A DNA stretch of 51,077 nucleotides from Cognataquiflexum nitidum. Lineage in GTDB: Bacteria > Bacteroidota > Bacteroidia > Cytophagales > Cyclobacteriaceae. Position numbers and translations under genes: made by a program. This document shows, piece after piece, positions 15,645 through 23,869 of this stretch (positions are counted from its first letter, which is position 1; each line of letters begins with the position of its first letter). A model generated the notes under the pieces. It saw only the letters and a program-made list of their open reading frames with translations. It was not told the DNA's origin and did no database searches. The stretch covers positions 1-51,077 of the forward strand of contig NZ_JAKZAM010000036.1 in assembly GCF_022538055.1 (NCBI RefSeq). Reading direction: 5' to 3'.

Positions 15645-18464
15645 TCACCTCTTAAACTCAATCCCCGTCACAATCACCAAAGCATCGCTTTCCTTGGCAG
15701 CCGGATTTTTGACAAGGATATACAGGTCATGGACGCCATCAATTTTAGACACATCGATCACTGTAGACTTGCCTGTTGCATCACCGAAGAAAGGCCCTTT
15801 TTCTCCCTGAGGTGCAGGAGGTACTTTTTGAACTTGTCCGACCAAAGTCCCCTCTGGTGAACCCAATCTCAATTCAATATCGCCTCCGATGAAGTGTGAC
15901 CAATGCCAAAACCTTGTGATGGCTCCAATGCTGATCTGATTAATCCCTTTCAGGTCAATGTTTTTGAAACCAATATAGCCTCCTTTTCCCGTGAAAATAA
16001 AACCCGGATCATCAGTAGAAGGTGTATAGGAAATTCCTGTTTCGGAAAAAACATCTGCTTTTTCAGGACCCATCAACGGATACCGAAGCAAAGCAAAATC
16101 TTCACTTTTGAGGTTAAGACCGCTTACCTGTCCTGAACCTTGGTCAGTATAATGGGCCAAAAAGACGTAGGAACCCATTTCATAAGTAGTCGGATAGAAT
16201 TTGGACAAGCGACCGTCACCGATTTTGGTTGGAATGGCTTTGGTTTTGAATTCACCCTGTAAGGGAAGTTTGGGGTTTCCTTTTTCCGTGGAAGCAAGGT
16301 CGAGGATATAGTCGATGATCTGTTTGGTATCGTTGGCGCTGAGGTTTGGTTGCGGAGGCATGTGGGTTTCTCCCCACTTGCCGCTGCCTCCTTCCATAAT
16401 GCTTTTTGAAAGGATCTGATATACTTCAGGGTTATTTTTGTATCTCTTAGCCACATCTAGGAATGATGGCCCAACCAATTTTACTTCTTCCTGATGACAG
16501 GCAGTGCAGTTATTTTTGATAATCAATGCTTTTGCATGGAGGTATTGCAGGACCGTTTCAGGTTGGAGATTTTCTTCTGATTTTAGCTTCCTCAGTTGTC
16601 CAAAGTCGATTCCGAAAGGAATGTATTCTGCTGTCAATGTGACTGCATTCGGATTTATCTGACCGGTTGCCAATGTTCCATCTTCCTGATCGGCGACTTG
16701 AACTTGGTAGCTGATTTTTTCATCCGGAAAGTAGAATGACTTATTGCCTGATGTAATTTCGATCATCACTTCAGGTTGTGTATTCCCCGCAACAACTTCA
16801 AAAGAATCAATGTCAGAAGCTCCTGATGGGTCTTTTACAGTCAAAGAGACTTTGTATTTTCCCGGCTTGTCAAGGGTTATTTTGGGATTGGCAGCATTCA
16901 ATACTGTTGTTTCCCCACCCTCAATCTTCCATTCAAAATCAAGCTTATCACCATCGTCATCCCGGCTTCCTTCCGAATAAAGTTGGAGTTCAAAAGGTGT
17001 AGAACCTGATTTTTCTATCGATTTAGCCTCCGCAATCGGTGCTCTATTTCCTGCATTGAATTCAATCCTGGAAATTCTGCCTTTCGTACCTGTACCATAT
17101 TCCAAAATGTACAAATCCCCATTTGATCCAAAATCCATGTCCAAGGGTTGGGAATGGATAAGTTTTTCGGCAGGTAAAAACCGCTCGATGGAAGTGACAT
17201 TGTCTCTATCCTCATCCATACTCACTACCATGATCCAGTTTCTGACATAATCTGTGATCAGCCATTTGCCTTCAAAATAATCCGGAAATACTCTTTTGGC
17301 TTTATCCGAAAAATCAGATTTGCGGAAGATAGGTCCTCCGACTGCTGACCGCGCCGAACTTCCCAAAATCGGCCATTCCTCCGATACGCGGTATGGATAA
17401 GCAATCAATGCCGGCTGTGCGGAAGGAAGGACTTTCAAGCCGGTATTGTTGGGCGAGGTGTTGACAATGGAATCAGGATTATAGTATTCTCCGTAAGTCC
17501 TGGTCTCGTAATCATAACTTCTATAAGGCAGATTTTTTCCGATGATATAGGGCCAACCAAAATTTCCAGCTTTTTTGGCAACATTGAATTCATCATAGCC
17601 CATCGGCCCAAACTCTTCTGAATCTACGCCAGCATCAGGTCCGACTTCCCCCCAATGCAGGTAACCGGTTTGGGAATCAATGGAAAGCCGCCAAGGGTTC
17701 CTATTGCCCATGACGTAGATTTCGGGAAGTGTATTGGCAGTTCCAACCGGAAAAAGGTTTCCTTCGGGAATGGTGTAATTCCCATCAGGCTGGGGTTTAA
17801 ACCGCAAAATCTTACCTCGAAAGTCATTTGTGTTCCCTGCAGTCCTACCTTCATCCTCACCTCTTCCCCCTTCATTGGTAAAAGGCAAAGGAGAATACTG
17901 CGTTGGAGCAGAATCCCCGCCAATAGCAAGGTAAAGATTGCCCTCCTTGTCCCACGTCATCCCTCCTCCAAAATGGCTGCCATCCGGTTGCTCCCAAGGA
18001 ATTTCCAAGACAATTTTTTCAGAATTCAAGTCTATGGTATTGTCAGTTCCCAAGGTAAATCTTGAGAGCCGCATGGTATTTCCTTTTTTTGATTCAGGAG
18101 AAAAATAGAGAAATACATGACGGGTATTTTCAAAGTCTTTGTCCAGCAAAATCCCGATCATGCCGGGAGATTCACCCACAATCGTGGGGATCGTTCCGAG
18201 GATTTCGATGTTTCCAACCGACTCGTGAATTCTTTTGACAAGTCCTGCCCTTTCTATCCAATAGACAAATCCCTGTTTGTCAAACTCAAGCTGTAGGGGT
18301 TCTTCCAGTCCTTCGGCTATGACTTTTTGGGAGAATCTGCTATCCTCAGGTTTGTCTTGACCGGAAAAATTTTTAAATGAGGCCTCTTTTTTGGTACAGC
18401 TGTAGCTTGTTCCAATCAAAAGGAACAGGATTGGAATCAGCCATTTATGGTTAGTTGGTTTCAA
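15645..18464 (-). CDS. Multidomain sugar dehydrogenase/cytochrome c lipoprotein
   Basis: A 939-residue lipoprotein (lipobox YSC, Cys23). The start is TTG 18464, because TAA lies directly upstream in frame and no ATG precedes the signal peptide. Order: glucose/sorbosone dehydrogenase-type beta-propeller about 45-470 (GGMTWDKEGNLYLAIGGD, VMGNRNPWRLSID, NFGWPYIIG); PKD domain about 475-560 (SRDDDGDKLDFEWKIEGG); cytochrome c domain with CTACH (Cys653, Cys656, His657) and a likely Met ligand in ETHMPPQ; C-terminal beta-sandwich of carbohydrate-binding type about 800-939. It would oxidise a sugar-like substrate in the periplasm and hand electrons to its own heme. Neighbours: DUF1080 and a SUMF1-like protein. 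Confidence 0.88.
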   Translation of the reverse strand: MKPTNHKWLIPILFLLIGTSYSCTKKEASFKNFSGQDKPEDSRFSQKVIAEGLEEPLQLEFDKQGFVYWIERAGLVKRIHESVGNIEILGTIPTIVGESPGMIGILLDKDFENTRHVFLYFSPESKKGNTMRLSRFTLGTDNTIDLNSEKIVLEIPWEQPDGSHFGGGMTWDKEGNLYLAIGGDSAPTQYSPLPFTNEGGRGEDEGRTAGNTNDFRGKILRFKPQPDGNYTIPEGNLFPVGTANTLPEIYVMGNRNPWRLSIDSQTGYLHWGEVGPDAGVDSEEFGPMGYDEFNVAKKAGNFGWPYIIGKNLPYRSYDYETRTYGEYYNPDSIVNTSPNNTGLKVLPSAQPALIAYPYRVSEEWPILGSSARSAVGGPIFRKSDFSDKAKRVFPDYFEGKWLITDYVRNWIMVVSMDEDRDNVTSIERFLPAEKLIHSQPLDMDFGSNGDLYILEYGTGTKGRISRIEFNAGNRAPIAEAKSIEKSGSTPFELQLYSEGSRDDDGDKLDFEWKIEGGETTVLNAANPKITLDKPGKYKVSLTVKDPSGASDIDSFEVVAGNTQPEVMIEITSGNKSFYFPDEKISYQVQVADQEDGTLATGQINPNAVTLTAEYIPFGIDFGQLRKLKSEENLQPETVLQYLHAKALIIKNNCTACHQEEVKLVGPSFLDVAKRYKNNPEVYQILSKSIMEGGSGKWGETHMPPQPNLSANDTKQIIDYILDLASTEKGNPKLPLQGEFKTKAIPTKIGDGRLSKFYPTTYEMGSYVFLAHYTDQGSGQVSGLNLKSEDFALLRYPLMGPEKADVFSETGISYTPSTDDPGFIFTGKGGYIGFKNIDLKGINQISIGAITRFWHWSHFIGGDIELRLGSPEGTLVGQVQKVPPAPQGEKGPFFGDATGKSTVIDVSKIDGVHDLYILVKNPAAKESDALVIVTGIEFKR

Positions 18465-18599
18465 TTAGGTAAGGTTAATCGTGGGAGTATTTTATTCAAA
18501 GTAAATAAAAAGTGATTAAACCTGCCTTCCGTTCAAAAAGTTAACCGAAAATTCCGGAATAGAACGTAAAAACTGAAGCTTTCAATCTCTCAAGCAGAC

Positions 18600-19508
18600 T
18601 ACGTGGATTTGTCTTTCAGCCTAATTTTTTTCTGCGGAGTTCTGCCAAATCTGGGATGATAATCTTCTCTAAATCTCCCGCAGATCACGCAGATTGGCGC
18701 AGACAGTAAAGTAGATTTTTGATTGAATATTCAATGCCTTCCCTGACAGTTGACAGTCAGGAGTTAATTCTATCAAAGCCTAATTTTTTTCTGCGTAGTT
18801 CTGCCAAATCAGCGGGAAAATAAAATTTCTAAATCTCCCGCAGATCACGCAGATTGGCGCAGACAGTAAAATGGATTTTTGATTGAACATTTAAAGTCTA
18901 CCATGACGCTTGACAGTCAGGAGTTAATTCTATCAAAGCCTAATTTTTTTCTGCGGAGTTCTGCGAAATCTGCGGGAAAATAATCTTCTTCAAGTCTCCC
19001 TCAGATAACACAGATTGGCGCAGACAGTAAAGTAGATTTTTGGTTGAACATTCAAAGTCTTCCATGACAGTTGACAGTCAGGAGTTAATTCTATCAAAAC
19101 CTAATTTTTTTCTGCGGAGTTCTGCGAAATCTGCGGGAAAATAATCTTCTTGAAGTCTCCCTCAGATAACACAGATTGGCGCAGACAGTAAAGTAGATTT
19201 TTGGTTGAATATTCAAAGTCTTCCCTGACAGTTGATAGTCAGGAGTTAATTCTATCAAAACCTAATTTTTTTCTGCGGAGTTTTGCGAAATCTGCGGGAT
19301 AATAATCTTCTCCAAATCTCCCGCAGATAACGCAGATTGGCGCAGACAGTAAAATGGATTTTTGATTGAACATTCAAAGTCTTCCCTGACAGTTGACAGT
19401 CAGGAGTTAATTCTATCAAAACCTAATTTTTTTCTGCGGAGTTCTGAGAAATCTGCGGCATAATAATCTTCTCCAAGTCTCCCTCAGACAACACAGATTG
19501 GCGCAGAC
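18600..19508. repeat. Array 2 of the same 160-bp tandem repeat (about 6 copies)
   Basis: GGCGCAGAC recurs at 18696, 18856, 19017, 19178, 19339 and 19500, spacing 160-161 nt, with the same unit as array 1 (triple TCTGCG, loop, triple CGCAGA, TTGACAGTCAGGAGTTAATT, T7). Some substitution combinations are shared with array 1, for example ATGGATTTTTGATTG followed by CCATGACGCTTGAC (13187-13230 and 18870-18915). The array abuts a copy of the palindromic element at 19514. With that element it accounts for the gap 18465-19617. Confidence 0.95.
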
Positions 19509-19513
19509 AAATC

Positions 19514-19600
19514 GATCAACTTTTCCAAAGTTCGGAATGGATGTTTTTAGATTTTCATGGTCTGATCCCAACTTTGGAAAAGGTTTGTATAGCTCAAAAG
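19514..19600. repeat. Palindromic element, copy 2
   Basis: CTTTTCCAAAGTT (19520-19532) and AACTTTGGAAAAG (19570-19582) are the inner arms of the element seen at 14294-14428; about 80 of 86 positions match over the shared core. The outer arms of copy 1 are absent; the left side is replaced by the end of array 2. Confidence 0.85.
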
Positions 19601-19617
19601 GTATTCCTACGATTGAA

Positions 19618-21087
19618 TTAAGAATTCAAAAATCGCTCTGCAATCTTGAGCTGACGGAAGCGGAATCGCTTTTTCACCCTATGCTCAGCACTTCGCTGCA
19701 GGATGTCTTTAAGCGTTTCCATGACTTCGATGGTATGGTCTCCTTTGTTGATCATGACGCATTCCGCATTAGCAGCCTGACCGGCATCAGTGATTTCGGA
19801 GCGGGTGGCCATACCGGATTTGTTGAGGCTTTCGAGTACTTGGGTGGCCCATACAACCGGTACATGTGCAGCTTCACAGATCCAAAGAATCTGTTCCTGT
19901 ATCTCACCCATTCTTTCAAAACCAATCTCCACAGCCAGATCACCCCGTGCAATCATCACCCCAAAAGCCTTCTGTTTCATCCCTTCTATAAGTAAGGAAG
20001 GCAGGTTGCTGACTGCCTCTGGCGTTTCTATTTTGATGATCATCAACGGAGGATGTTCTGAAATGGCCTTGAGTTCAGTTTGTAAATAACTAATATCTGC
20101 AGCAGTCCTGACAAAAGAATAACCCACCAAATCCGCATTTTCGCAGATAAAAGGCAAACACGCTTTGTCAAAGTCTGTCAGAGAAGGAATCTGGATCAGG
20201 GTATCAGGAAAGTTGATGCCCTTTCCTGCTTTGATTTGGCTTTTTTCAGAAGAGATCCGGGTAATCCTGATTCCGGCTTTGCCAGATTTGGTTTTTTCTA
20301 CGGTTGCCCTGATGACGCCATCATCGATATAGACGCGGTCTCCTTTTTTCAAGAATCCTATAATGCCAGGAACATTGGGACTGATGACGACATCATCGTG
20401 TCCAAATCCTTTTGCTTCCTCGGCCAACCAAATCAGTTCGCCTTCTTTCACTTTGGCTTTTCCCTTGTCTTTTCCTCTGCCAAGTAAGACAGTTCGTATT
20501 TTGGGACCGGCAAGGTCCATATATACCTTACATTCTATTCCTGTTCTCTTGCTTGCTTTTCGGAGTTTGTTGATCATTTTGGACCAAGTGGCCTCATCAT
20601 CATGGGCGCAGTTAATCCGGGCGACATTCATTCCATTTTCAAGCAAGCTTTTAATCAAAGCGTAGCTATCCCCAAATCCGGAATCAAATGTCACCATCAA
20701 AGAAGGAATGCTGGGAATGGTTTTGTTGCCGAACAGCAAATGGCTTTTTTCATCGATTTTCTTTTTGCTGAATGAAAAATCGCAGATATCGATATGGTCT
20801 GCGGGAAAAGTTTCTCCCAATACCTCTAAAATCGCCTGAACCTGTCTCCTGATATGGCTTTCGCTGCTTGCAAGTGAAGACAAGCCATGAACATGAAGGG
20901 CGTCTTGCAACACTCGCAGGTCTCTGTTTCTGACACTCAGGTACTCCACCATATTTTTGGCAGCTTCCCATTGGTCTTTATGGAGGCTTTCGATCAGAAC
21001 AGACTTATTGGCTACTTCAGCAGCCATGGTTTTTTCTAAAGAAATGAGCTCATTTTTGATGAAATCAAGAGATACTGAACCGGTCAT
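19618..21087 (-). CDS. Pyruvate kinase-like enzyme lacking the C-terminal domain
   Basis: A 489-residue protein. Residues about 1-125 form a helical extension (KNMVEYLSVRNRDLRVLQDALHVHG in pieces; LSSLASSE) seen in long bacterial pyruvate-kinase-like proteins. The catalytic barrel follows: NVARINCAHDD, YMDLAGPKIRT, IIKIETPEAV with the catalytic lysine, VMIARGDLAVEIG, WATQVLESL, ATRSEITDA. The B domain is inserted normally (GDRVYIDDGVI). Compared with classical enzymes, NFSHG reads NCAHD, the lysine in the DTKGPEIRT motif is Ala, and the C-terminal allosteric domain is missing. It could be an unregulated pyruvate kinase or act on another enolpyruvate-type substrate. It has no operon partner. 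Confidence 0.8.
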   Translation of the reverse strand: MTGSVSLDFIKNELISLEKTMAAEVANKSVLIESLHKDQWEAAKNMVEYLSVRNRDLRVLQDALHVHGLSSLASSESHIRRQVQAILEVLGETFPADHIDICDFSFSKKKIDEKSHLLFGNKTIPSIPSLMVTFDSGFGDSYALIKSLLENGMNVARINCAHDDEATWSKMINKLRKASKRTGIECKVYMDLAGPKIRTVLLGRGKDKGKAKVKEGELIWLAEEAKGFGHDDVVISPNVPGIIGFLKKGDRVYIDDGVIRATVEKTKSGKAGIRITRISSEKSQIKAGKGINFPDTLIQIPSLTDFDKACLPFICENADLVGYSFVRTAADISYLQTELKAISEHPPLMIIKIETPEAVSNLPSLLIEGMKQKAFGVMIARGDLAVEIGFERMGEIQEQILWICEAAHVPVVWATQVLESLNKSGMATRSEITDAGQAANAECVMINKGDHTIEVMETLKDILQRSAEHRVKKRFRFRQLKIAERFLNS

Positions 21088-21138
21088 TTTGGAAGGATTT
21101 ATTCGTTAAATCTAATGCTAAAAAATCAGGTTATCCAA

Positions 21139-22605
21139 TCAGTCAAGGCCTTTTTTGTATTTGTTGCCAAATCTGTCGATCACCTCCACTTCCACTTTTG
21201 ATTCGGGGTTGTTTGGCTTAAAAACAAACATATGTCCATTCTTTTGGGGAGAGATCCAAGGCTGCTTTTTGGGTTTTCCCGGTGCATAGATTTCCATTGC
21301 CAATGGATCTGTGGCGATGACTTGTGCTGGTTGGACAGTTTCTGTTCCGTTCTCATACACACTGACTTTCCACTCAGGGTCCCAATTCCATACATTGACC
21401 ATATAGTCATTGGGGAAATCCGGGTGGGTTCCCGGACGGTAAATACGGAACTGGAAATCCTGGTTTTCACCCACACTTTGGTAATGCCAAGACAAATCTC
21501 CTGCATCAGATCTGTAGACGCCATAGCCTTTGGGCGTGCCGTCATAGCAGATGCCTGACCACCATGCCCCACTGATGGCGGCAGTATTGTGCTCAAAAAT
21601 ATTTCCTTTTACTGTGTTTTCATTCCAATGGACATGTCCCGAAATCAGATGGGCCTCAAAGCCTTCCAAGATCTTGTACAAAGCTTCCCTGTTGATGACC
21701 GATTCCTTGTTGATATCTCGGCCGGGGTTATGGCCTACTACTTGGGAGAAGCTAGGGATATGCAGGAAAATGACGATCGGATTCTCTTTTGAAACCAAAG
21801 CCAAATCCTTTTCCAACCAAGCTAATTGGGTCTCGGGGAGGTAGCCGTAGTATTGTTTGCTTCCCAAAAAGTACACATCATTCAGGACGACGTAATGGGT
21901 TTTTCCCCTGTTGAAGGAATAATAGGCAGGTCCAAACTGACTTGTAAATGGTTCTTGACTGCTCTCGTTAGACCTTGCATTCAGGTTGATGTCATGGTTT
22001 CCCAACACCTGAAAGAACGGAATCCCGGTAGATTTGATTCCTTTATTGTATTGCTCGTACAATTCAAACTTGTCAAAAACCAAATCTCCGACGCCGACGC
22101 CAAACAGGTTTGGATCGTTGAGTGCCGCTTTCTTCTTGCTCAGGTCTACACATGATTCCGAAATAAATTGATTGGCTTCTTCCTCCGTCTGCACCTGCGG
22201 GTCGGCGATGGCGATGAAGTGGTGGTCGGATTCATCGTTTGGATTTGGCTTCAGCTCAAAAAGAAGGGTGTTTGTGGATTTGGTCAGGTCAACCCTTCTG
22301 AAAAAATCCACTGAACCATTTTCCAATAAGTCAAAAGCATATCCCGAAGGGAAGGAAATAAATACAAATTCCTGGTCAGTGGTAAATTCAAACTCCCCTT
22401 TTTCATTGGTAAGGACAATGTCTTTTCCGTCAGATACCACGATGTTTTTTAGCTGATTGCCATTTGAGGTGACTTTCCCTTTGACTTGGGTGTAGGTGAG
22501 GAATTTAGTTTTTTCCTGACCAAAAACAGGTTGGTTTCTTGCAGCAAGGAAGATTAATATCCACAAAAAAGAGAATTGAAAAAAGCTGTTTCGGTACTTG
22601 TTCAT
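21139..22605 (-). CDS. Secreted calcineurin-like phosphoesterase
   Basis: A 488-residue protein starting at ATG 22605, where a signal peptide begins (MNKYRNSFFQFSF...VFG); the longer frame from 22701 puts 32 residues before it. Order: N-terminal beta-sandwich of the metallophos_N/CarboxypepD_reg type about 35-110 (VKGKVTSNGNQLKNIVVSDG), metallophosphatase core about 120-360, beta-rich C-terminal domain to the end. Metal motifs: IADPQVQ (DxQ instead of the common DxH), GVGDLVFD, LGNHDIN, FLHIPSF and GHVHWN. Periplasmic or surface phosphoesterase; the substrate is unknown. It follows the pyruvate-kinase-like gene's strand but begins about 50 nt upstream of it, so co-transcription is possible. 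Confidence 0.85.
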   Translation of the reverse strand: MNKYRNSFFQFSFLWILIFLAARNQPVFGQEKTKFLTYTQVKGKVTSNGNQLKNIVVSDGKDIVLTNEKGEFEFTTDQEFVFISFPSGYAFDLLENGSVDFFRRVDLTKSTNTLLFELKPNPNDESDHHFIAIADPQVQTEEEANQFISESCVDLSKKKAALNDPNLFGVGVGDLVFDKFELYEQYNKGIKSTGIPFFQVLGNHDINLNARSNESSQEPFTSQFGPAYYSFNRGKTHYVVLNDVYFLGSKQYYGYLPETQLAWLEKDLALVSKENPIVIFLHIPSFSQVVGHNPGRDINKESVINREALYKILEGFEAHLISGHVHWNENTVKGNIFEHNTAAISGAWWSGICYDGTPKGYGVYRSDAGDLSWHYQSVGENQDFQFRIYRPGTHPDFPNDYMVNVWNWDPEWKVSVYENGTETVQPAQVIATDPLAMEIYAPGKPKKQPWISPQKNGHMFVFKPNNPESKVEVEVIDRFGNKYKKGLD

Positions 22606-22743
22606 GGTTTTTGAATTTGAAGTCAACTTAAACAAAAAGAGGGTTTTCGGAAAGAATACCTTTTGAATTTTATGAAGTTTGATATGAGACATAAATTCCA
22701 AAAAACATTGAGAAACCTACAATTATTAATTTTCTTGGCGCTC

Positions 22744-22987
22744 AAGCCCCATCGGGGCGAAATATTCGTAGCCCCGTGCAAGGTGCTTCTCTGAATTTTA
22801 TTCTTTAACCAATCCCCATGCACCGCAGCTCGGGTAATGAAAATTCGAAGTCTCTGTTTTTTGGGAGAGAAAAGATATAGAGTAAATTGGGTTTCCACCA
22901 AAAACAGGGAAGGTTAATTTATCCATTTTATTCAATTCCTTTTTTCATGTATTTTCTTGAGGTTTCTTTCTTAAGTCACTTTTTGTC
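22744..22987. repeat. Intergenic direct duplication, copy A
   Basis: A 245-bp sequence beginning AAGCCCCATCGGGGCGAAAT and ending at CTTAAGTCACTTTTTG recurs 402-405 nt downstream with few changes. It starts with a GC-rich hairpin (GCCCCATCGGGGC) followed by GTAGCCCCGTGC and later GCTCGGG, which resembles REP-type palindromes headed by GTAG. A more diverged tail (to about 23125) is also shared. No credible gene lies in it. Confidence 0.88.
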
Positions 22988-23145
22988 TTACCACAAAAAG
23001 TCACCAAAAAAGGCAAGAAATTTTAATCCTCCCCCGCGCAGTGCCACGCCGGCCCGGTAAAATTTCTTCCTCCCCGCTCGCGTTCAAAAAACGAATCCTC
23101 AAAAGTAAAAGATTTCAAACTCCCCCACTGATATTCTCGGTCTTT

Positions 23146-23391
23146 AAGCCCCATCGGGGCGAAATATTCGTAGCCCCGTGCAAGGTGCTTCTCTGAATTT
23201 AATTCTTAAACCAATCCCTATACACCGCCGCTCGGGGTAATGAAAAATGCGATGTCCCTGGTTTTTGGGAGAAAAAAGATATAGAGTCAAATTGGGTTTC
23301 CACCAAAAACAGGGAAGGTTAATTTATCCATTTTATTCAATTCCTTTTTTCATGTATTTTCTTGAGGTTTCTTTCTTAAGTCACTTTTTGT
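23146..23391. repeat. Intergenic direct duplication, copy B
   Basis: Second copy of the 22744-22987 unit, with a diverged tail to about 23545 containing CTCCCCGCTCGTGTTC as in copy A (CTCCCCGCTCGCGTTC). In both copies TCACTTTTTGT is followed by an ACAAAAAGT-type or ACAAAAAGTAACC inverted word, a hairpin common in Bacteroidota gaps. A small open frame (23247-23519 plus) runs through it but follows no protein pattern. Confidence 0.88.
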
Positions 23392-23644
23392 TCCCGATAA
23401 ATAAGGGACAGGCTTTGAAACAAAAAGTAACCAAAAAGTTCAAGCGCAATAATCCTCCATCGCATAAGGCCATCGCAGACCCGGAATTGCGCTTCCTCCC
23501 CGCTCGTGTTCCAATTTAAGAATTTTCTATGGCTTAAGATTTCAAATTCCTTCACAGATTCATTTTCTCAGATATTTTCTTGTGGATTATTTAATTCATC
23601 AAGGGTATTAAAAATTAGTAATCTGAGCCAAAAATATAAAGGGC

Positions 23645-23730
23645 CGAGCAAATAGGTCCAACGTCGGAATAATAAGGTCCAACGCCGCACCAAATAGGCT
23701 CAACGTTCGAGCAAAAAGGTCCTACGTTGG
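23645..23730. repeat. Four 21-bp tandem repeats
   Basis: AGGTCCAACG or a close variant occurs at 23654, 23675, 23696 and 23717, exactly 21 nt (two helical turns) apart, with the intervening bases changing. Directly beyond lies a 39-nt palindrome. Confidence 0.88.
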
Positions 23731-23737
23731 GTTAATA

Positions 23738-23776
23738 AAGTGGGAGGGGGTACTTCCGAAGTACCCCCTCCCACTT
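23738..23776. repeat. 39-nt perfect palindrome
   Basis: AAGTGGGAGGGGGTACTTC (23738-23756) and GAAGTACCCCCTCCCACTT (23758-23776) are exact reverse complements around one central base. No T-run follows on either strand, so it is not a typical intrinsic terminator. It lies 45 nt beyond the real terminator of the Oar-like gene. Confidence 0.92.
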
Positions 23777-23812
23777 GAGAAGTCCCGTATCTTGAATGCG
23801 ATTCGGTTAAGA

Positions 23813-23848
23813 CCAAAAAAAAGAGGCATCCCGAAAAGGATGCCTCTT
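23813..23848 (-). terminator. Rho-independent terminator of the Oar-like receptor gene
   Basis: On the minus strand AAGAGGCATCC, loop TTTTCG, GGATGCCTCTT, then a run of T; the plus-strand positions are 23821-23848 with A-run 23813-23820. It lies 21 nt past the stop of the receptor gene. Confidence 0.9.
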
Positions 23849-23869
23849 GAATTTTGAAATGATATTTAA

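Noticed and set aside
15346..15810. 154-residue plus-strand open frame with 28-residue periodic peptide
   Set aside because: It arises from the 84-bp repeat (84 is divisible by 3) and runs into the antisense of the dehydrogenase gene; no start signal, fold or family pattern. Both strands stay open for the same reason.
18600..19508. Array 2 as integron attC sites
   Set aside because: Copies are continuous, carry no gene cassettes between them and no integrase is in the window.
23247..23519. 90-residue plus-strand open frame
   Set aside because: It lies wholly in the duplicated intergenic repeat, and the other copy does not keep it open.
23738..23776. 39-nt palindrome as the terminator of the Oar-like gene
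   Set aside because: A standard terminator lies closer to the gene (23813-23848), and the palindrome has no T-run on either strand.
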